A stretch of DNA of 64,000 nucleotides from Streptomyces sp. CB02261. GTDB lineage: Bacteria > Actinomycetota > Actinomycetes > Streptomycetales > Streptomycetaceae. Location: contig NZ_LIVX01000011.1 in assembly GCF_001905665.1 (NCBI RefSeq), positions 124,001 through 188,000 on the forward strand, read 5' to 3'. This document shows, piece after piece, positions 1-10,087 of the stretch; the first letter of the stretch is position 1, and the number at the start of each line of letters is the position of its first letter. The notes under the pieces are model-generated. The model was not told the origin of the DNA and did not search any database. It was given only the letters and a program-made list of their open reading frames with translations. The position numbers were made by a program, and so were the translations under genes.

Positions 1-1582
1 CGAGGTCGCGCCGGGTGGCGGTCTCGACGAGGAGCAGGTGGTGGCGGACGGCGGTGGCGACGATGCCCACGTCGGCGCGGTCGAAGCCGATGCGGGTGGC
101 GAGGTCGCGGGCGATCGTCTCCCCGGCGACGGAGTGGTCGCCCGGCCAGCCCTTGCCGATGTCGTGGAGGAGTGCGGCGACGAGGAGCAGGTCGGGGCGG
201 CCGACGCGGCGGGTGAGCGAGGAGGCCCGGACGGCGGTCTCGACGAGGTGGCGGTCGACGGTCCAGGTGTGGACGGGGTTGCGCTGGGGCCGGCAGCGGA
301 CGCGTTCCCAGTCGGGGAGCAGCCGGGTGATCAGCCCTTCGGCCTCCAGGGCCTCCCAGACGGGCACGGTCGCCTCGCCGGCGCCGAGCAGGGTGACGAG
401 CTCCTCGCGGGCCTCGGCGGGCCAGGGCACGGGCAGGGGCTTGGCGGTGGCGGCGAGGTGGCGTAGGGCGTGCAGGGAGATCGGCAGGGCGGACTGGGCG
501 GCCGCCGCGGCGGCGCGCAGCGGCAGCACGGGGTCGCGTTCGGGCCGTGCGGTGCGGGCGAGGACGACCTCGCCGTCCATCTCGACGACGCCTTCGGCGA
601 GCGGGGTGCGCTCGACGGGGGGTTTGCCGGCGCCGGCGCGGCCGCTCCCCGCGCGGCCGGTGAGCAGGGCCCGCAGCCGGGGGCGGGTGGAGCGGGCCTT
701 CAGGACGCGGTTGACCTCGCGCCAGGTGACGTCGGTGGCGTACGAGATCGTCCGGGCGGCCTCGTACACCTCGCGGAGCAGGGTGTCGGCGTCGAGGAGG
801 CCGAGTTCGGCGGCGACGGCGTCCTGTTCCTGGAGGGCGAGCCGGTCGGTGGCGCGGCCGGTGGTGAGGTGGAGGGCGTCGCGCACGTCGAGGAGGCGGC
901 GGCGGGCGGCGTCGAGGCCCTCGCGGGGCGCGTCGGCGAGCCAGGAGGCGGCGACGGCGCGGAGGACCTGGGCGTCGCGGAGTCCGCCCCTGGCCTCCTT
1001 GAGGTCGGGTTCGAGGAGGAACTGCAGCTCGCCCATGCGTTCGGCGCGATCACGGCAGAGCGCGTCGAGTTCCGGGAGGCGCTGGGGGGCCTGGTTGCGC
1101 CAGTCCGCGAGGATCGTGGTGCGCAGGGCGGCGACGAGGCCGTGGTCTCCGGCGAGGGGCCGGGCGTCGAGGAGGCCGAGGTGGACCTTGAGGTCCTCGG
1201 CCGCGGTGGCGCGGGCCTCGGCGGGGGTGCGGACGGAGTGGTCGAGGGCGAGCCCGAGGTCCCAGACCGGATACCAGATCCGGTCGGCGAGAGCGGCGAT
1301 CGCGGCCTTGTCGGCGCTGCCGTCGTGGAGCAGGAGGAGGTCGAGGTCGCTGCGGGGGGAGAGCTCGGCGCGGCCGTAGCCTCCGACGGCGACGAGGGCG
1401 ACCCCCCGGGGCGGGCCGGCGGCCGTGAAGAGCCCGGACAGCCAGTCGTCGGTGAGCCGGGCGAGGGCGGCACGGCGCGGCGGCCCGGACCGCTCCTTCT
1501 CATGGAGGAGGAGCAGCCGGGCCGCCGCGTAACCGCCGGGTCCCGAATCTTCGGTCTTCTCGCTGACTTCGAGGCTCGTCAC
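1..1582 (-). CDS. glnD: [Protein-PII] uridylyltransferase / adenylyltransferase GlnD, N-terminal part (runs off left edge)
   Basis: This is the nucleotidyltransferase that modifies the PII signal protein according to nitrogen status. About 527 codons are visible; the C-terminal ACT domains lie beyond base 1. A GTG start at 1580-1582 follows AAGGAG by 7 nt. The nucleotidyltransferase signature GGYGRAELSPRSDLDLLLL is near residue 60, followed by the GlnD helical region. The HD-domain motif AALLHDIGKG lies near the left edge. It sits 20 bp downstream of glnK as the third gene of amtB-glnK-glnD, so co-transcription and GlnR control are likely. In streptomycetes the homologous enzyme adenylylates rather than uridylylates PII (family knowledge). 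The long plus-strand ORFs here are antisense artefacts. Confidence 0.96.
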   Translation of the reverse strand, partial: MTSLEVSEKTEDSGPGGYAAARLLLLHEKERSGPPRRAALARLTDDWLSGLFTAAGPPRGVALVAVGGYGRAELSPRSDLDLLLLHDGSADKAAIAALADRIWYPVWDLGLALDHSVRTPAEARATAAEDLKVHLGLLDARPLAGDHGLVAALRTTILADWRNQAPQRLPELDALCRDRAERMGELQFLLEPDLKEARGGLRDAQVLRAVAASWLADAPREGLDAARRRLLDVRDALHLTTGRATDRLALQEQDAVAAELGLLDADTLLREVYEAARTISYATDVTWREVNRVLKARSTRPRLRALLTGRAGSGRAGAGKPPVERTPLAEGVVEMDGEVVLARTARPERDPVLPLRAAAAAAQSALPISLHALRHLAATAKPLPVPWPAEAREELVTLLGAGEATVPVWEALEAEGLITRLLPDWERVRCRPQRNPVHTWTVDRHLVETAVRASSLTRRVGRPDLLLVAALLHDIGKGWPGDHSVAGETIARDLATRIGFDRADVGIVATAVRHHLLLVETATRRDL

Positions 1583-1602
1583 CCGGCGGCTCCTTCGTGT
1601 GC

Positions 1603-3281
<1,679 letters not shown>

Positions 3282-3381
3282 CGGCGTCTCCTCGTCGTCG
3301 GTACGGCCGTGCGGGGCGGGGCCGGAGAGAGCGGCCGGCCGTGAGGTTGGCCGGTTATGGGCCAGAGATTCGCGCAGCGCG

Positions 3382-3419
3382 GTTTCCGCCGATGCCGCTC
3401 GATGTTTCGGAGCGGTGAC
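3382..3419 (-). promoter_or_regulatory. GlnR-type operator upstream of amtB
   Basis: Read on the minus strand, the site is GTCAC-6 nt-GAAAC-6 nt-CGGCA-6 nt-GAAAC. This fits the actinobacterial GlnR pattern gTnAC-n6-GAAAC-n6-gTnAC-n6-GAAAC; only the third box is degenerate. It lies about 100 bp upstream of the amtB start. A further GTCAC/GTAAC pair is visible near 3449-3462. GlnR control of amtB is known in Streptomyces; the site assignment is mine from sequence. The rest of the 3282-3611 gap shows no gene. Confidence 0.82.
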
Positions 3420-3611
3420 GAAGGGGTGGGGCGTGTTACGTGACCGTGAACGGCCGGATCACGACGAGGTGACGCCCGTACGCTGCGGGCGACGCGAGAA
3501 CCGGCCGCGTCGGCGTCCGTGTGACCGTGCGGCGGGGGAGCCGAGTCGGGCAGTACGGGACGTCCGGCGCGGCCGGGGTCGAGGGGGCTCGCGAGGGGGC
3601 CGGGACGGCGG

Positions 3612-5105
3612 TCAGACCGCTTCGGCGGCCTCCGGCAGCAGCTGGGTGAGCCGGTCGGTGAGCTGGACGACCTCGGCGACGTCGCTGTAGTTGCGGGCGG
3701 CGTGGTCGACGGTCTTGCGGAGCCGGGTGTTCACCCGCTCGGAGCGGATGCTGCGGGCGACGTGGAGGGCCTTCTCCGCCAGGACGACGGACTGCTCGGG
3801 CTCACGCTTGAGGAGGTGCACGGTGGCCATGCCGATGAGGTTGAGCGCGTACGACCGCTGGTGGTCGGGGTCCTTCCCGAAGAGCTCGACGGCCCGCTCC
3901 ATGACGGGCTCGGCGAGCGAGGCGTACGTCGGGGAGCGCCCGGCGACGTAGGCGAGGTCGCGGTAGGAGTGGGAGTTCTCGCCGTTGAGCTCGGCCTCGG
4001 AGAAGAAGCCGATCCAGTCGGGCTCGGGCTCGCCGTCGAGGCCCACGTCCGCGAAGGTGTCCTCGGCCATCCGGACGGCCCGCTTGCACTTGGAGGGCTG
4101 GCCCATGTTGGCGTACGCGCGGGCCTCCATCGCATACAGCATGGCCTGGGTGCGCGCGGTGGCGCAGTCTCGACTGCCGTACTGGGCCAGGTGGATGAGT
4201 TCGAGGGCGTCGTCGGGCCGGCCGAGGTGGATCATCTGACGGCTCATCGAGGACAGGATGTACGAGCCGAGGGGCTTGTCGCCGGCTTCCTTGGCGGCGT
4301 GCAGGGCGAGCACGAAGTACTTCTGGGCGGTGGGCTGGAGGCCCACGTCGTAGCTCATCCAGCCGGCGAGTTCGGCGAGTTCGGCGGCGCAGGTGAAGAG
4401 GCGCTTGGCGGTGGCGGCGGGCTGGTGCTCCTGGAGGAGGTCGGTGACCTCGTGGAGTTGGCCGACGACGGCCTTGCGGCGCAGTCCGCCGCCGCACTGG
4501 GCGTCCCACTTGCGGAACATGGCGGTGGTGGACTCCAGGAGGTCGAGTTCGACCTCGGAGAGCCGGTTGGGGCGGTGGGGGTCGGCGGGGCCGCCGGGTC
4601 GCTCGACGTCACCCCCGGGCGTGGGGACGAGCCAGCGCTGCATCGGTTCGATGAGGGCGGGTCCCGCGGCGAGGGACAGGGAGGAGCCGAGGAAGCCCCG
4701 GCGGGCGAGCATGAGGTCGCTGCGGGAGAACTCGCTGAGCAGGGCGACGGTCTGCGGACCGGCCCAGGGCAGGTCGACCCCGGAGACGGAGGGCGACTGG
4801 TGCGCGGTGCGCAGGCCCAGGTCCTCGACGGCGACGACGGAGCCGAAGCGCTCGGAGAACAGCTCGGAGAGGATGCGCGGGATGGGCTCGCGCGGCTGCT
4901 CGCCGTCGAGCCAGCGGCGCACCCGCGAGGTGTCGGTGGAGATGTGGTGCGCGCCCATCTGGCGCGCCCTGCGGTTCACCTGCCGCGCGAGTTCGCCCTT
5001 GGACCAGCCGCTGCGCACGAACCACGAGCCCAGCTGCTCGTTCGGGCGCTTGCCGGCAGTCGTACCGTCTGCGCCGTTGCCGCCCACTGGAACGCCCCCA
5101 TCCAC
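3612..5105 (-). CDS. nsdA: NsdA-type developmental and antibiotic regulator (XRE-like N-terminus plus TPR-like repeats)
   Basis: This 497-aa protein resembles Streptomyces NsdA, a negative regulator of sporulation and antibiotic production. Residues ~25-75 (LGSWFVRSGWSKGELARQVN onward) look like a Cro/C1-type helix-turn-helix. A MLARRGFLG motif near residue 135 is common in streptomycete regulators of this kind. From ~180 to the end the protein is alpha-helical with TPR-like repeats, for example the segments around KRLFTCAAELAELAG and RSYALNLIGMATVHLLKREP. The GTG start at 5105 fits the ORF, though its ribosome-binding site is weak. Placement next to amtB-glnK-glnD matches the S. coelicolor locus as I remember it, and this supports the symbol. 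Confidence 0.88.
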   Translation of the reverse strand: MDGGVPVGGNGADGTTAGKRPNEQLGSWFVRSGWSKGELARQVNRRARQMGAHHISTDTSRVRRWLDGEQPREPIPRILSELFSERFGSVVAVEDLGLRTAHQSPSVSGVDLPWAGPQTVALLSEFSRSDLMLARRGFLGSSLSLAAGPALIEPMQRWLVPTPGGDVERPGGPADPHRPNRLSEVELDLLESTTAMFRKWDAQCGGGLRRKAVVGQLHEVTDLLQEHQPAATAKRLFTCAAELAELAGWMSYDVGLQPTAQKYFVLALHAAKEAGDKPLGSYILSSMSRQMIHLGRPDDALELIHLAQYGSRDCATARTQAMLYAMEARAYANMGQPSKCKRAVRMAEDTFADVGLDGEPEPDWIGFFSEAELNGENSHSYRDLAYVAGRSPTYASLAEPVMERAVELFGKDPDHQRSYALNLIGMATVHLLKREPEQSVVLAEKALHVARSIRSERVNTRLRKTVDHAARNYSDVAEVVQLTDRLTQLLPEAAEAV

Positions 5106-5513
5106 CTGATCACCTGTCCTGCGAACCCCTATCAGGATGCCGTGTCTTGCGGCACCCGTCCGGCGTTCGCGCTCCTTCGAACTGGAAACCGGGTTGCCTC
5201 CGGCATACCCGCGTGCGCATGCGGTCCCGTGTTTCGAGTACCGAAAGTAATCCTACGATCACCGCTCCACGAGGGCGATTCAAGAAACGCCACCATTCGC
5301 CACCCCTTCGAATGAACTCGCCGCCGGTGGAACGCGATTCACTTGACATGCGACGAACCGGAGTCGGCGGACGGATGCGCGGAGAGGCGCGCGCACCGGC
5401 CCGCACCACCCCTCGCACGACCGCGCGCCAACCCGCGCCGACGGTCCGTGACGAAAGGTGACGACGGTGCTCCGGGTCGTAACCACCGGCGCGCTCGACC
5501 CGTTGGAGGGGAC
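5106..5513. other. Divergent intergenic region between nsdA and the primase-domain gene
   Basis: This 408-bp stretch is locally less GC-rich than its neighbours around 5220-5350. Short ORFs on both strands overlap each other, have no recognisable product and lack good ribosome-binding sites, so I read it as promoter and leader DNA for the two divergent genes. A TTGACA hexamer occurs at 5343-5348 (plus strand), but no good -10 lies 16-18 nt after it. I see no other feature. Confidence 0.6.
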
Positions 5514-6167
5514 ATGGGTTTCACGATCGGCGGCATTCGTGAGATGCGGTCCGGCGCACGTCGCCGCGTACGCGCCACGGAGTGCACAGCGGTGGCCGAG
5601 TACACGGGGCTGTGGGGCTGGGACGTGGTCCCCGGCGCGCGGGCCGTCTCCGGCCAGTGCTCCTGCGGAGATCCGGCGTGCCCGGCCCCGGGCGCGCATC
5701 CCCTCTCCTTCGCGGCGCCCGTTCCGGCGGGTGCCGGGCTCGACGACGCGACCAAGGCGTGGTCGGAGTTCCCGGGCGCGGCCATGCTGCTGCCGGTGGG
5801 CAAGGCCTTCGACGTGATCGAGGTCGCGGAGGCGGCGGGCCGACGGGCGCTGGTGCGGCTGGAGCGCATGGGACTGCCGCTGGGCCCGGTGTGCGCGACG
5901 CCGACCGGACGGGCGCACTTCTTCGTGGCGCCGGGCGCCGCGGCGGCGCTGCCGCAGCTGCTCTACCGGATGGGCTGGGACGACGCCGACCTGGACCTGC
6001 GCGGTCTGGGTCCCGGCAGCCACATCACCGCTCCCCCGTCGGACCTGGGCGGGCTCGGCCCGGTGCGCTGGCTGCGGCCCCCGACGCTGGACACGGCGGG
6101 CGCGCCGCCGCAGGCGCGGCTGCTGCTCGGCACCCTGGCGTACATCTGCCACCGCACGCACCTCTAG
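5514..6167 (+). CDS. Stand-alone bifunctional primase/polymerase (prim-pol) domain protein
   Basis: This 217-aa protein has the N-terminal prim-pol (archaeo-eukaryotic primase-like) domain seen in replicative plasmid and phage proteins but lacks any helicase part. Visible features are the opening segment CTAVAEYTGLWGWDVVPGA, a Cys-rich loop CSCGDPACPAPGAHP near residue 45, DVIEVAEAAGRRAL near residue 98 and PTGRAHFFVAPG near residue 130, where prim-pol proteins carry active-site residues. The ATG at 5514 has GGAGG just upstream; in-frame codons before it have no such signal. In streptomycetes this is a conserved chromosomal gene next to nsdA. The biochemical role is unknown to me, and residues normally acidic in active polymerases are not all obvious (EVAE rather than DxD), so it may be non-catalytic. 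Confidence 0.75.
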   Translation: MGFTIGGIREMRSGARRRVRATECTAVAEYTGLWGWDVVPGARAVSGQCSCGDPACPAPGAHPLSFAAPVPAGAGLDDATKAWSEFPGAAMLLPVGKAFDVIEVAEAAGRRALVRLERMGLPLGPVCATPTGRAHFFVAPGAAAALPQLLYRMGWDDADLDLRGLGPGSHITAPPSDLGGLGPVRWLRPPTLDTAGAPPQARLLLGTLAYICHRTHL

Positions 6168-6177
6168 GGCGTCTCCC

Positions 6178-6232
6178 CGCGCACGCGTGAGGGCCCCCGC
6201 CTCTCCTCGGCGGGGGCCCTCACGCGTGCGCG
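6178..6232. terminator. Bidirectional hairpin terminator between convergent genes
   Basis: Perfect 23-bp arms (6178-6200 and 6210-6232) surround a 9-nt loop. The hairpin lies between the prim-pol gene stop and the ftsY stop, which converge here, so it can end transcription from both sides. Confidence 0.9.
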
Positions 6233-6243
6233 TGGACCGCGGG

Positions 6244-7467
6244 TCAGTCGCCGATCAGGGCGTCGACGAAGGCGCCCGGCTCGAAGGGGGCCAGGTCGTC
6301 CGGGCCCTCGCCCAGGCCGACCAGCTTGACCGGGACGCCCAGCTCGCGCTGGACCGCGACGACGATGCCGCCCTTGGCGGTGCCGTCGAGCTTGGTGAGC
6401 ACGATGCCGGTGATGTCGACGACCTCGGCGAAGACGCGGGCCTGGATCAGACCGTTCTGGCCGGTGGTGGCGTCGAGGACGAGGAGGATCTCGTCGAGCG
6501 GGCCGTGCTTCTCGACGACGCGCTTGACCTTGCCGAGCTCGTCCATGAGGCCGGTCTTGGTGTGGAGCCGGCCTGCGGTGTCGATGAGGACGACGTCGGC
6601 GCCCTCCGCGATGCCCTCCTTGACGGCGTCGAAGGCGATCGACGCCGGGTCGCCGCCCTCCGGGCCGCGGATGGTCCGGGCGCCGACGCGCTCGCCCCAG
6701 GTCTGGAGCTGGTCGGCGGCGGCGGCGCGGAAGGTGTCCGCGGCACCGAGGACGACGGACTTGCCGTCGGCGACGAGGACGCGGGCCAGCTTGCCGGTGG
6801 TGGTGGTCTTGCCGGTGCCGTTCACACCGACGACCATGACGACGCCCGGGACGTCCGCCGGGCTCTCGGTCCTCACCGTCCGGTCGAGGTCGGGGCCGAG
6901 GAGGGCGATGAGCTCCTCGCGGAGCAGGGCGCGCAGCTCCTCCGGGGTGCGGGTGCCGAGCACCCTGACCCGCTCGCGCAGCCGCTCGACGAGTTCCTGG
7001 GTGGGGGCGACGCCGACGTCGGCGGTGAGGAGGGTGTCCTCGATCTCCTCCCAGGTGTCCTCGTCGAGGTGCTCGCGGGACAGGAGCGTGAGCAGCCCCT
7101 TGCCGAGCGAGTTCTGGGAGCGGGCGAGCCGGGCCCTGAGCCGTACGAGACGGCCCGCGGTGGGCTCCGGGATCTCGATCTCGGGGGCCGGCGGCTCGGC
7201 GACGACGGGGTCCTCGACGGCGACCGGCGTCCCGACGGCCTCCTCGGCGGGGAGCGGGACCTCCTCGACCGTGCGGCGTGGTTCCTCCCGCGGCGTCTCC
7301 GCCTCCTCGCCGACGTGCGGTTCGGCGGGCGGAGCGGTGATGGTCGGCGTGGTGGACGGCGGCTCGGCCGGCGGCAGCTGCTTCTTCTTGCGGCCGCTGA
7401 TCACGAGCCCGCTCGTCACGGCGACCGCGACGACCAGAGCGATGACTACAGCAAGGATGAGTTCCAT
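6244..7467 (-). CDS. ftsY: Signal recognition particle receptor FtsY
   Basis: This 407-aa SRP receptor GTPase docks the SRP-ribosome complex at the membrane. An N-terminal membrane anchor (MELILAVVIALVVAVAVTSG) is followed by a charged Pro/Glu-rich linker to ~115 and the NG domain. GTPase motifs are GVNGTGKTTTTGKLA (G1), DTFRAAAADQL (G2), DTAGRLHTK (G3) and TKLDGTAKGG (G4). The ATG at 7467 sits behind GAGGGGG; in-frame sequence further upstream lies antisense to the divergent permease gene and is not coding. Confidence 0.97.
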   Translation of the reverse strand: MELILAVVIALVVAVAVTSGLVISGRKKKQLPPAEPPSTTPTITAPPAEPHVGEEAETPREEPRRTVEEVPLPAEEAVGTPVAVEDPVVAEPPAPEIEIPEPTAGRLVRLRARLARSQNSLGKGLLTLLSREHLDEDTWEEIEDTLLTADVGVAPTQELVERLRERVRVLGTRTPEELRALLREELIALLGPDLDRTVRTESPADVPGVVMVVGVNGTGKTTTTGKLARVLVADGKSVVLGAADTFRAAAADQLQTWGERVGARTIRGPEGGDPASIAFDAVKEGIAEGADVVLIDTAGRLHTKTGLMDELGKVKRVVEKHGPLDEILLVLDATTGQNGLIQARVFAEVVDITGIVLTKLDGTAKGGIVVAVQRELGVPVKLVGLGEGPDDLAPFEPGAFVDALIGD

Positions 7468-7551
7468 AACCCCCTCAGTATCGGCCACGAAGGGGCCGGG
7501 GACGGAGCACGTACGCTGGGTGGGTCCCCCCCATCTGTACGGAGTACCCCC

Positions 7552-9009
7552 ATGCCCCACGACGCCTCCGAAGCCGCAGGCGCGACGCACGACGGCGCCA
7601 TGGAGACCCGCGGTCTCGAGCCCGTCCCCGACGCCGAGCGGACCGGCCGGGTCCGCGAGCTCTTCCCGACCTGGGTCGCCGCGAACATCAGTGTGCTGTT
7701 GCTCACGATGGGCGCCGGCCTGATCGTCTTCAACGGCCTCAACTTCTGGCAGGTCCTGGCCGTGGCGGTCGCCGCGCCGGTCCTGTCGTACGGGATCGTC
7801 GGCCTGATCTCGATCGCGGGGAAGCGGGGCGGGGCGCCGGGCATGGCGCTGTCGCGGGCCGTGTTCGGCCAGCGCGGAAACCTCTTCCCGGGGGCGCTGA
7901 TCTGGGTGGCCCGCTGGGGCTGGGAGACGATCAACGCGGTGACCGGCGCCTACGCGGTCCTCACCGTGCTCGACCTGCTCTTCGGCGTGAAGTCGAACAC
8001 GCTCCTCATCGTGGTGACGCTGCTGCTCTTCGTCACCTGCACCTTTCTGGTCTCCGGCCTCGGGATCACCGCGCTGCGCGTGTGCAGCACGTGGTCCACG
8101 TACCTCTTCGGTGCCTTCTCCGTGCTCGTCCTGGTCTACCTGGTGGCGAACACGGACTGGTCGGCCGTCTTCGACAAGCCGGCCGGTTCGACGGCGATGA
8201 TGGTCGCGGGCATCGGCACGATCGCGGCCGGCGGCATCAGCTGGGTCCCGTCCGGCCCCGACTTCACCCGCTATCTGCCCCGTACGGCCTCCTCGAAGGC
8301 CATGGTCGGCTCGACGGTCGGCGGTGCGGGGATCGTCGTCCTGCCGATGGTGCTGATGGGTGCGGTGATGGCGGTGTCCACCCCGGACCTGGCCTCGGCC
8401 CAGGACCCGGTCTCCTTCATCGGTGAGCTGCTGCCGATGTGGATCTCCGTGCCGTACCTGGTGATCGCCCTGCTCGGGATGCTGCTGATCAACTCGATGT
8501 CGATGTACTCGGCCGGGTTCACGGCGCAGACCCTGGGCATCAGGGTGTCGCGGGCGGCGGCGGTCAGCGTGAACGCGGTGATCAGCCTGGTCTTCGGCTT
8601 CCTGCTGATGGTGGTGGCGACCAGCTTCATCGGCTCGTTCATCTCGTTCCTGACGCTGCTCGCGGTGGCGTTCTCGGCCTGGATCGGGGTCTTCGGCGTG
8701 GACATGCTGCGGCGTCGCTCGTACGACGCGGCGGCCCTCATGGACACCTCCAGGACCAGCGCCTACTGGTACCGGGGCGGTTTCGCCTGGCAGGCGATGA
8801 CGGCGTGGGCGGTGGCCCTGCTCGTGGGTCTGCTGTTCACGAAGGTCGACTGGTTCGCCGGACCGCTCGCCTCCTCCTGGATCGGCGAGAACGGTCTGGG
8901 CTGGGCCGCGACGATCGTGGTGGCCGGTGTGCTGTACGCCGTACTGCCCCGCACGCCCGCCCGGGTTCCGGCGCGGGACGCCGAGGTACGCGAGACCGTT
9001 TCCATCTGA
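7552..9009 (+). CDS. NCS1-family purine-cytosine permease-like transporter
   Basis: This 485-aa membrane protein has about 12 hydrophobic segments. It belongs to the nucleobase:cation symporter-1 family (cytosine, allantoin, hydantoin or thiamine-precursor permeases). Typical NCS1 features are FPTWVAANISVLLLTMGAGL at the first helix, RAVFGQRGNLFPGALIWVAR around residue 100 and the GGISWVPSGPDFTRYLPR loop near residue 235. The ATG at 7552 follows GGAG by 7-8 nt. It is divergent from ftsY, followed 58 bp later by a flavin-dependent oxidoreductase gene on the same strand. Substrate cannot be read from sequence; uptake of a nitrogenous base is the family expectation. Confidence 0.88.
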   Translation: MPHDASEAAGATHDGAMETRGLEPVPDAERTGRVRELFPTWVAANISVLLLTMGAGLIVFNGLNFWQVLAVAVAAPVLSYGIVGLISIAGKRGGAPGMALSRAVFGQRGNLFPGALIWVARWGWETINAVTGAYAVLTVLDLLFGVKSNTLLIVVTLLLFVTCTFLVSGLGITALRVCSTWSTYLFGAFSVLVLVYLVANTDWSAVFDKPAGSTAMMVAGIGTIAAGGISWVPSGPDFTRYLPRTASSKAMVGSTVGGAGIVVLPMVLMGAVMAVSTPDLASAQDPVSFIGELLPMWISVPYLVIALLGMLLINSMSMYSAGFTAQTLGIRVSRAAAVSVNAVISLVFGFLLMVVATSFIGSFISFLTLLAVAFSAWIGVFGVDMLRRRSYDAAALMDTSRTSAYWYRGGFAWQAMTAWAVALLVGLLFTKVDWFAGPLASSWIGENGLGWAATIVVAGVLYAVLPRTPARVPARDAEVRETVSI

Positions 9010-9067
9010 CGTCGCGTCAGCTACCGTCCCCCTTCGCCGGCATCCCACCCGCGGAGGGGGACTTCCC

Positions 9068-10069
9068 ATGCCCTTCACAGTCGTACGGTTCAACCTCGTC
9101 GATCCCCGCGCGACCCCGGAGTCCCTCTCGGAGCGGTACCGGGCCGCCCTCGCCATGGCCGCGTACGCCGACGCCCACGGGATCGACACCGTCCAGACCG
9201 AGGAGCACCACGGGGTCGAGAACAACTGGCTGCCCTCCCCCTTCACCTTCGCCGGCGCGGTCTTCGGCGCCACGGAGACGATCGCGGTCACCGTCTCGGC
9301 GATCATCGGCCCCCTGCACGACCCGCTGCGGCTCGCCGAGGACATCGCGGTCCTGGACCTGCTGAGCGGAGGCCGTCTGGTGACGGTGGCGGGGATCGGC
9401 TACCGGCCGGAGGAGTACGAGGAGCGCGGAGTCGACTGGGGGCGGCGGGGCAGGCTCCAGGACCTGCTTCTGGAGACCCTGCTGACGGCCTGGACCGGCG
9501 AGCCCTTCACGTATCAGGGCCGTACGGTACGGGTCACCCCGCGGCCCTTCACCCGGCCGCACCCGCTGCTCCTCGTGGGCGGTTCGTCGCGGGCGGCGGC
9601 GCGGCGGGCGGCCCGGCTCGGGCTGCCCTTCTTCCCGAGCGCGCACCTGCCGGAGCTGGAGGCGTACTACCGGGAGCGGTGCGCCGAGTACGGCACGGAG
9701 GGGTGGACGATGATGCCGGCCGAAGAGACCCCGCTGCTGCATCTGTCGGAGGACCCGGACCGGACCTGGGCGGAGCACGGGGAGCACTTCCTGCACGAGG
9801 CGCGGACGTACGCCTCCTGGCAGTCGAAGGACATCCGCTCGGCGGTGCGGTCGGCGGCGACGACGGAGGCGGAGCTGCGCGCGGAGGGGGTGTACCGGGT
9901 CGTCACGCCGGACGAGTGCCTGGCGCTCGGCCTGGAGACCCTGGTGCTGCACCCGCTGTGCGGCGGGATGCCGGTGGAGGAGGGCCGGCGGAGTCTGCGG
10001 CTGTTCTGCGACGGCGTACTGCCCCGGCTCGGGGCACAGGGCCTCGGGCCGGGGCAGTTCCGTGGGTGA
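9068..10069 (+). CDS. LLM-class (bacterial luciferase-like) flavin-dependent oxidoreductase
   Basis: This 333-aa TIM-barrel protein belongs to the luciferase-like monooxygenase superfamily, which uses FMNH2 or F420. Recognisable parts are YADAHGIDTVQTEEHHG near residue 40, PLHDPLRLAEDIAVLDLLSG near residue 85 and GRLVTVAGIGYRPEEYEERG after it, the standard layout of the family. The ATG at 9068 has GGAGGGGG upstream. It lies 58 bp behind the NCS1 permease on the same strand, so the pair may form an uptake-plus-oxidation unit for one heterocyclic substrate (inference). Its stop is 18 bp from the convergent transporter gene. Confidence 0.87.
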   Translation: MPFTVVRFNLVDPRATPESLSERYRAALAMAAYADAHGIDTVQTEEHHGVENNWLPSPFTFAGAVFGATETIAVTVSAIIGPLHDPLRLAEDIAVLDLLSGGRLVTVAGIGYRPEEYEERGVDWGRRGRLQDLLLETLLTAWTGEPFTYQGRTVRVTPRPFTRPHPLLLVGGSSRAAARRAARLGLPFFPSAHLPELEAYYRERCAEYGTEGWTMMPAEETPLLHLSEDPDRTWAEHGEHFLHEARTYASWQSKDIRSAVRSAATTEAELRAEGVYRVVTPDECLALGLETLVLHPLCGGMPVEEGRRSLRLFCDGVLPRLGAQGLGPGQFRG

Positions 10070-10087
10070 GGAGAGGGGCAGCGGGGG

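Noticed and set aside
27-466. Plus-strand ORFs in the first 1.8 kb
   Set aside because: Antisense to glnD, whose nucleotidyltransferase and HD motifs are unmistakable.
5110-5461. Short ORFs on both strands between nsdA and the prim-pol gene
   Set aside because: They overlap each other, are Arg/Pro-rich and have no conserved features; the region is better read as promoter DNA.
6187-7551. N-terminal extension of the NCS1 permease to 940 aa
   Set aside because: The extension is antisense to ftsY; the ATG at 7552 has a ribosome-binding site and begins the conserved permease sequence.
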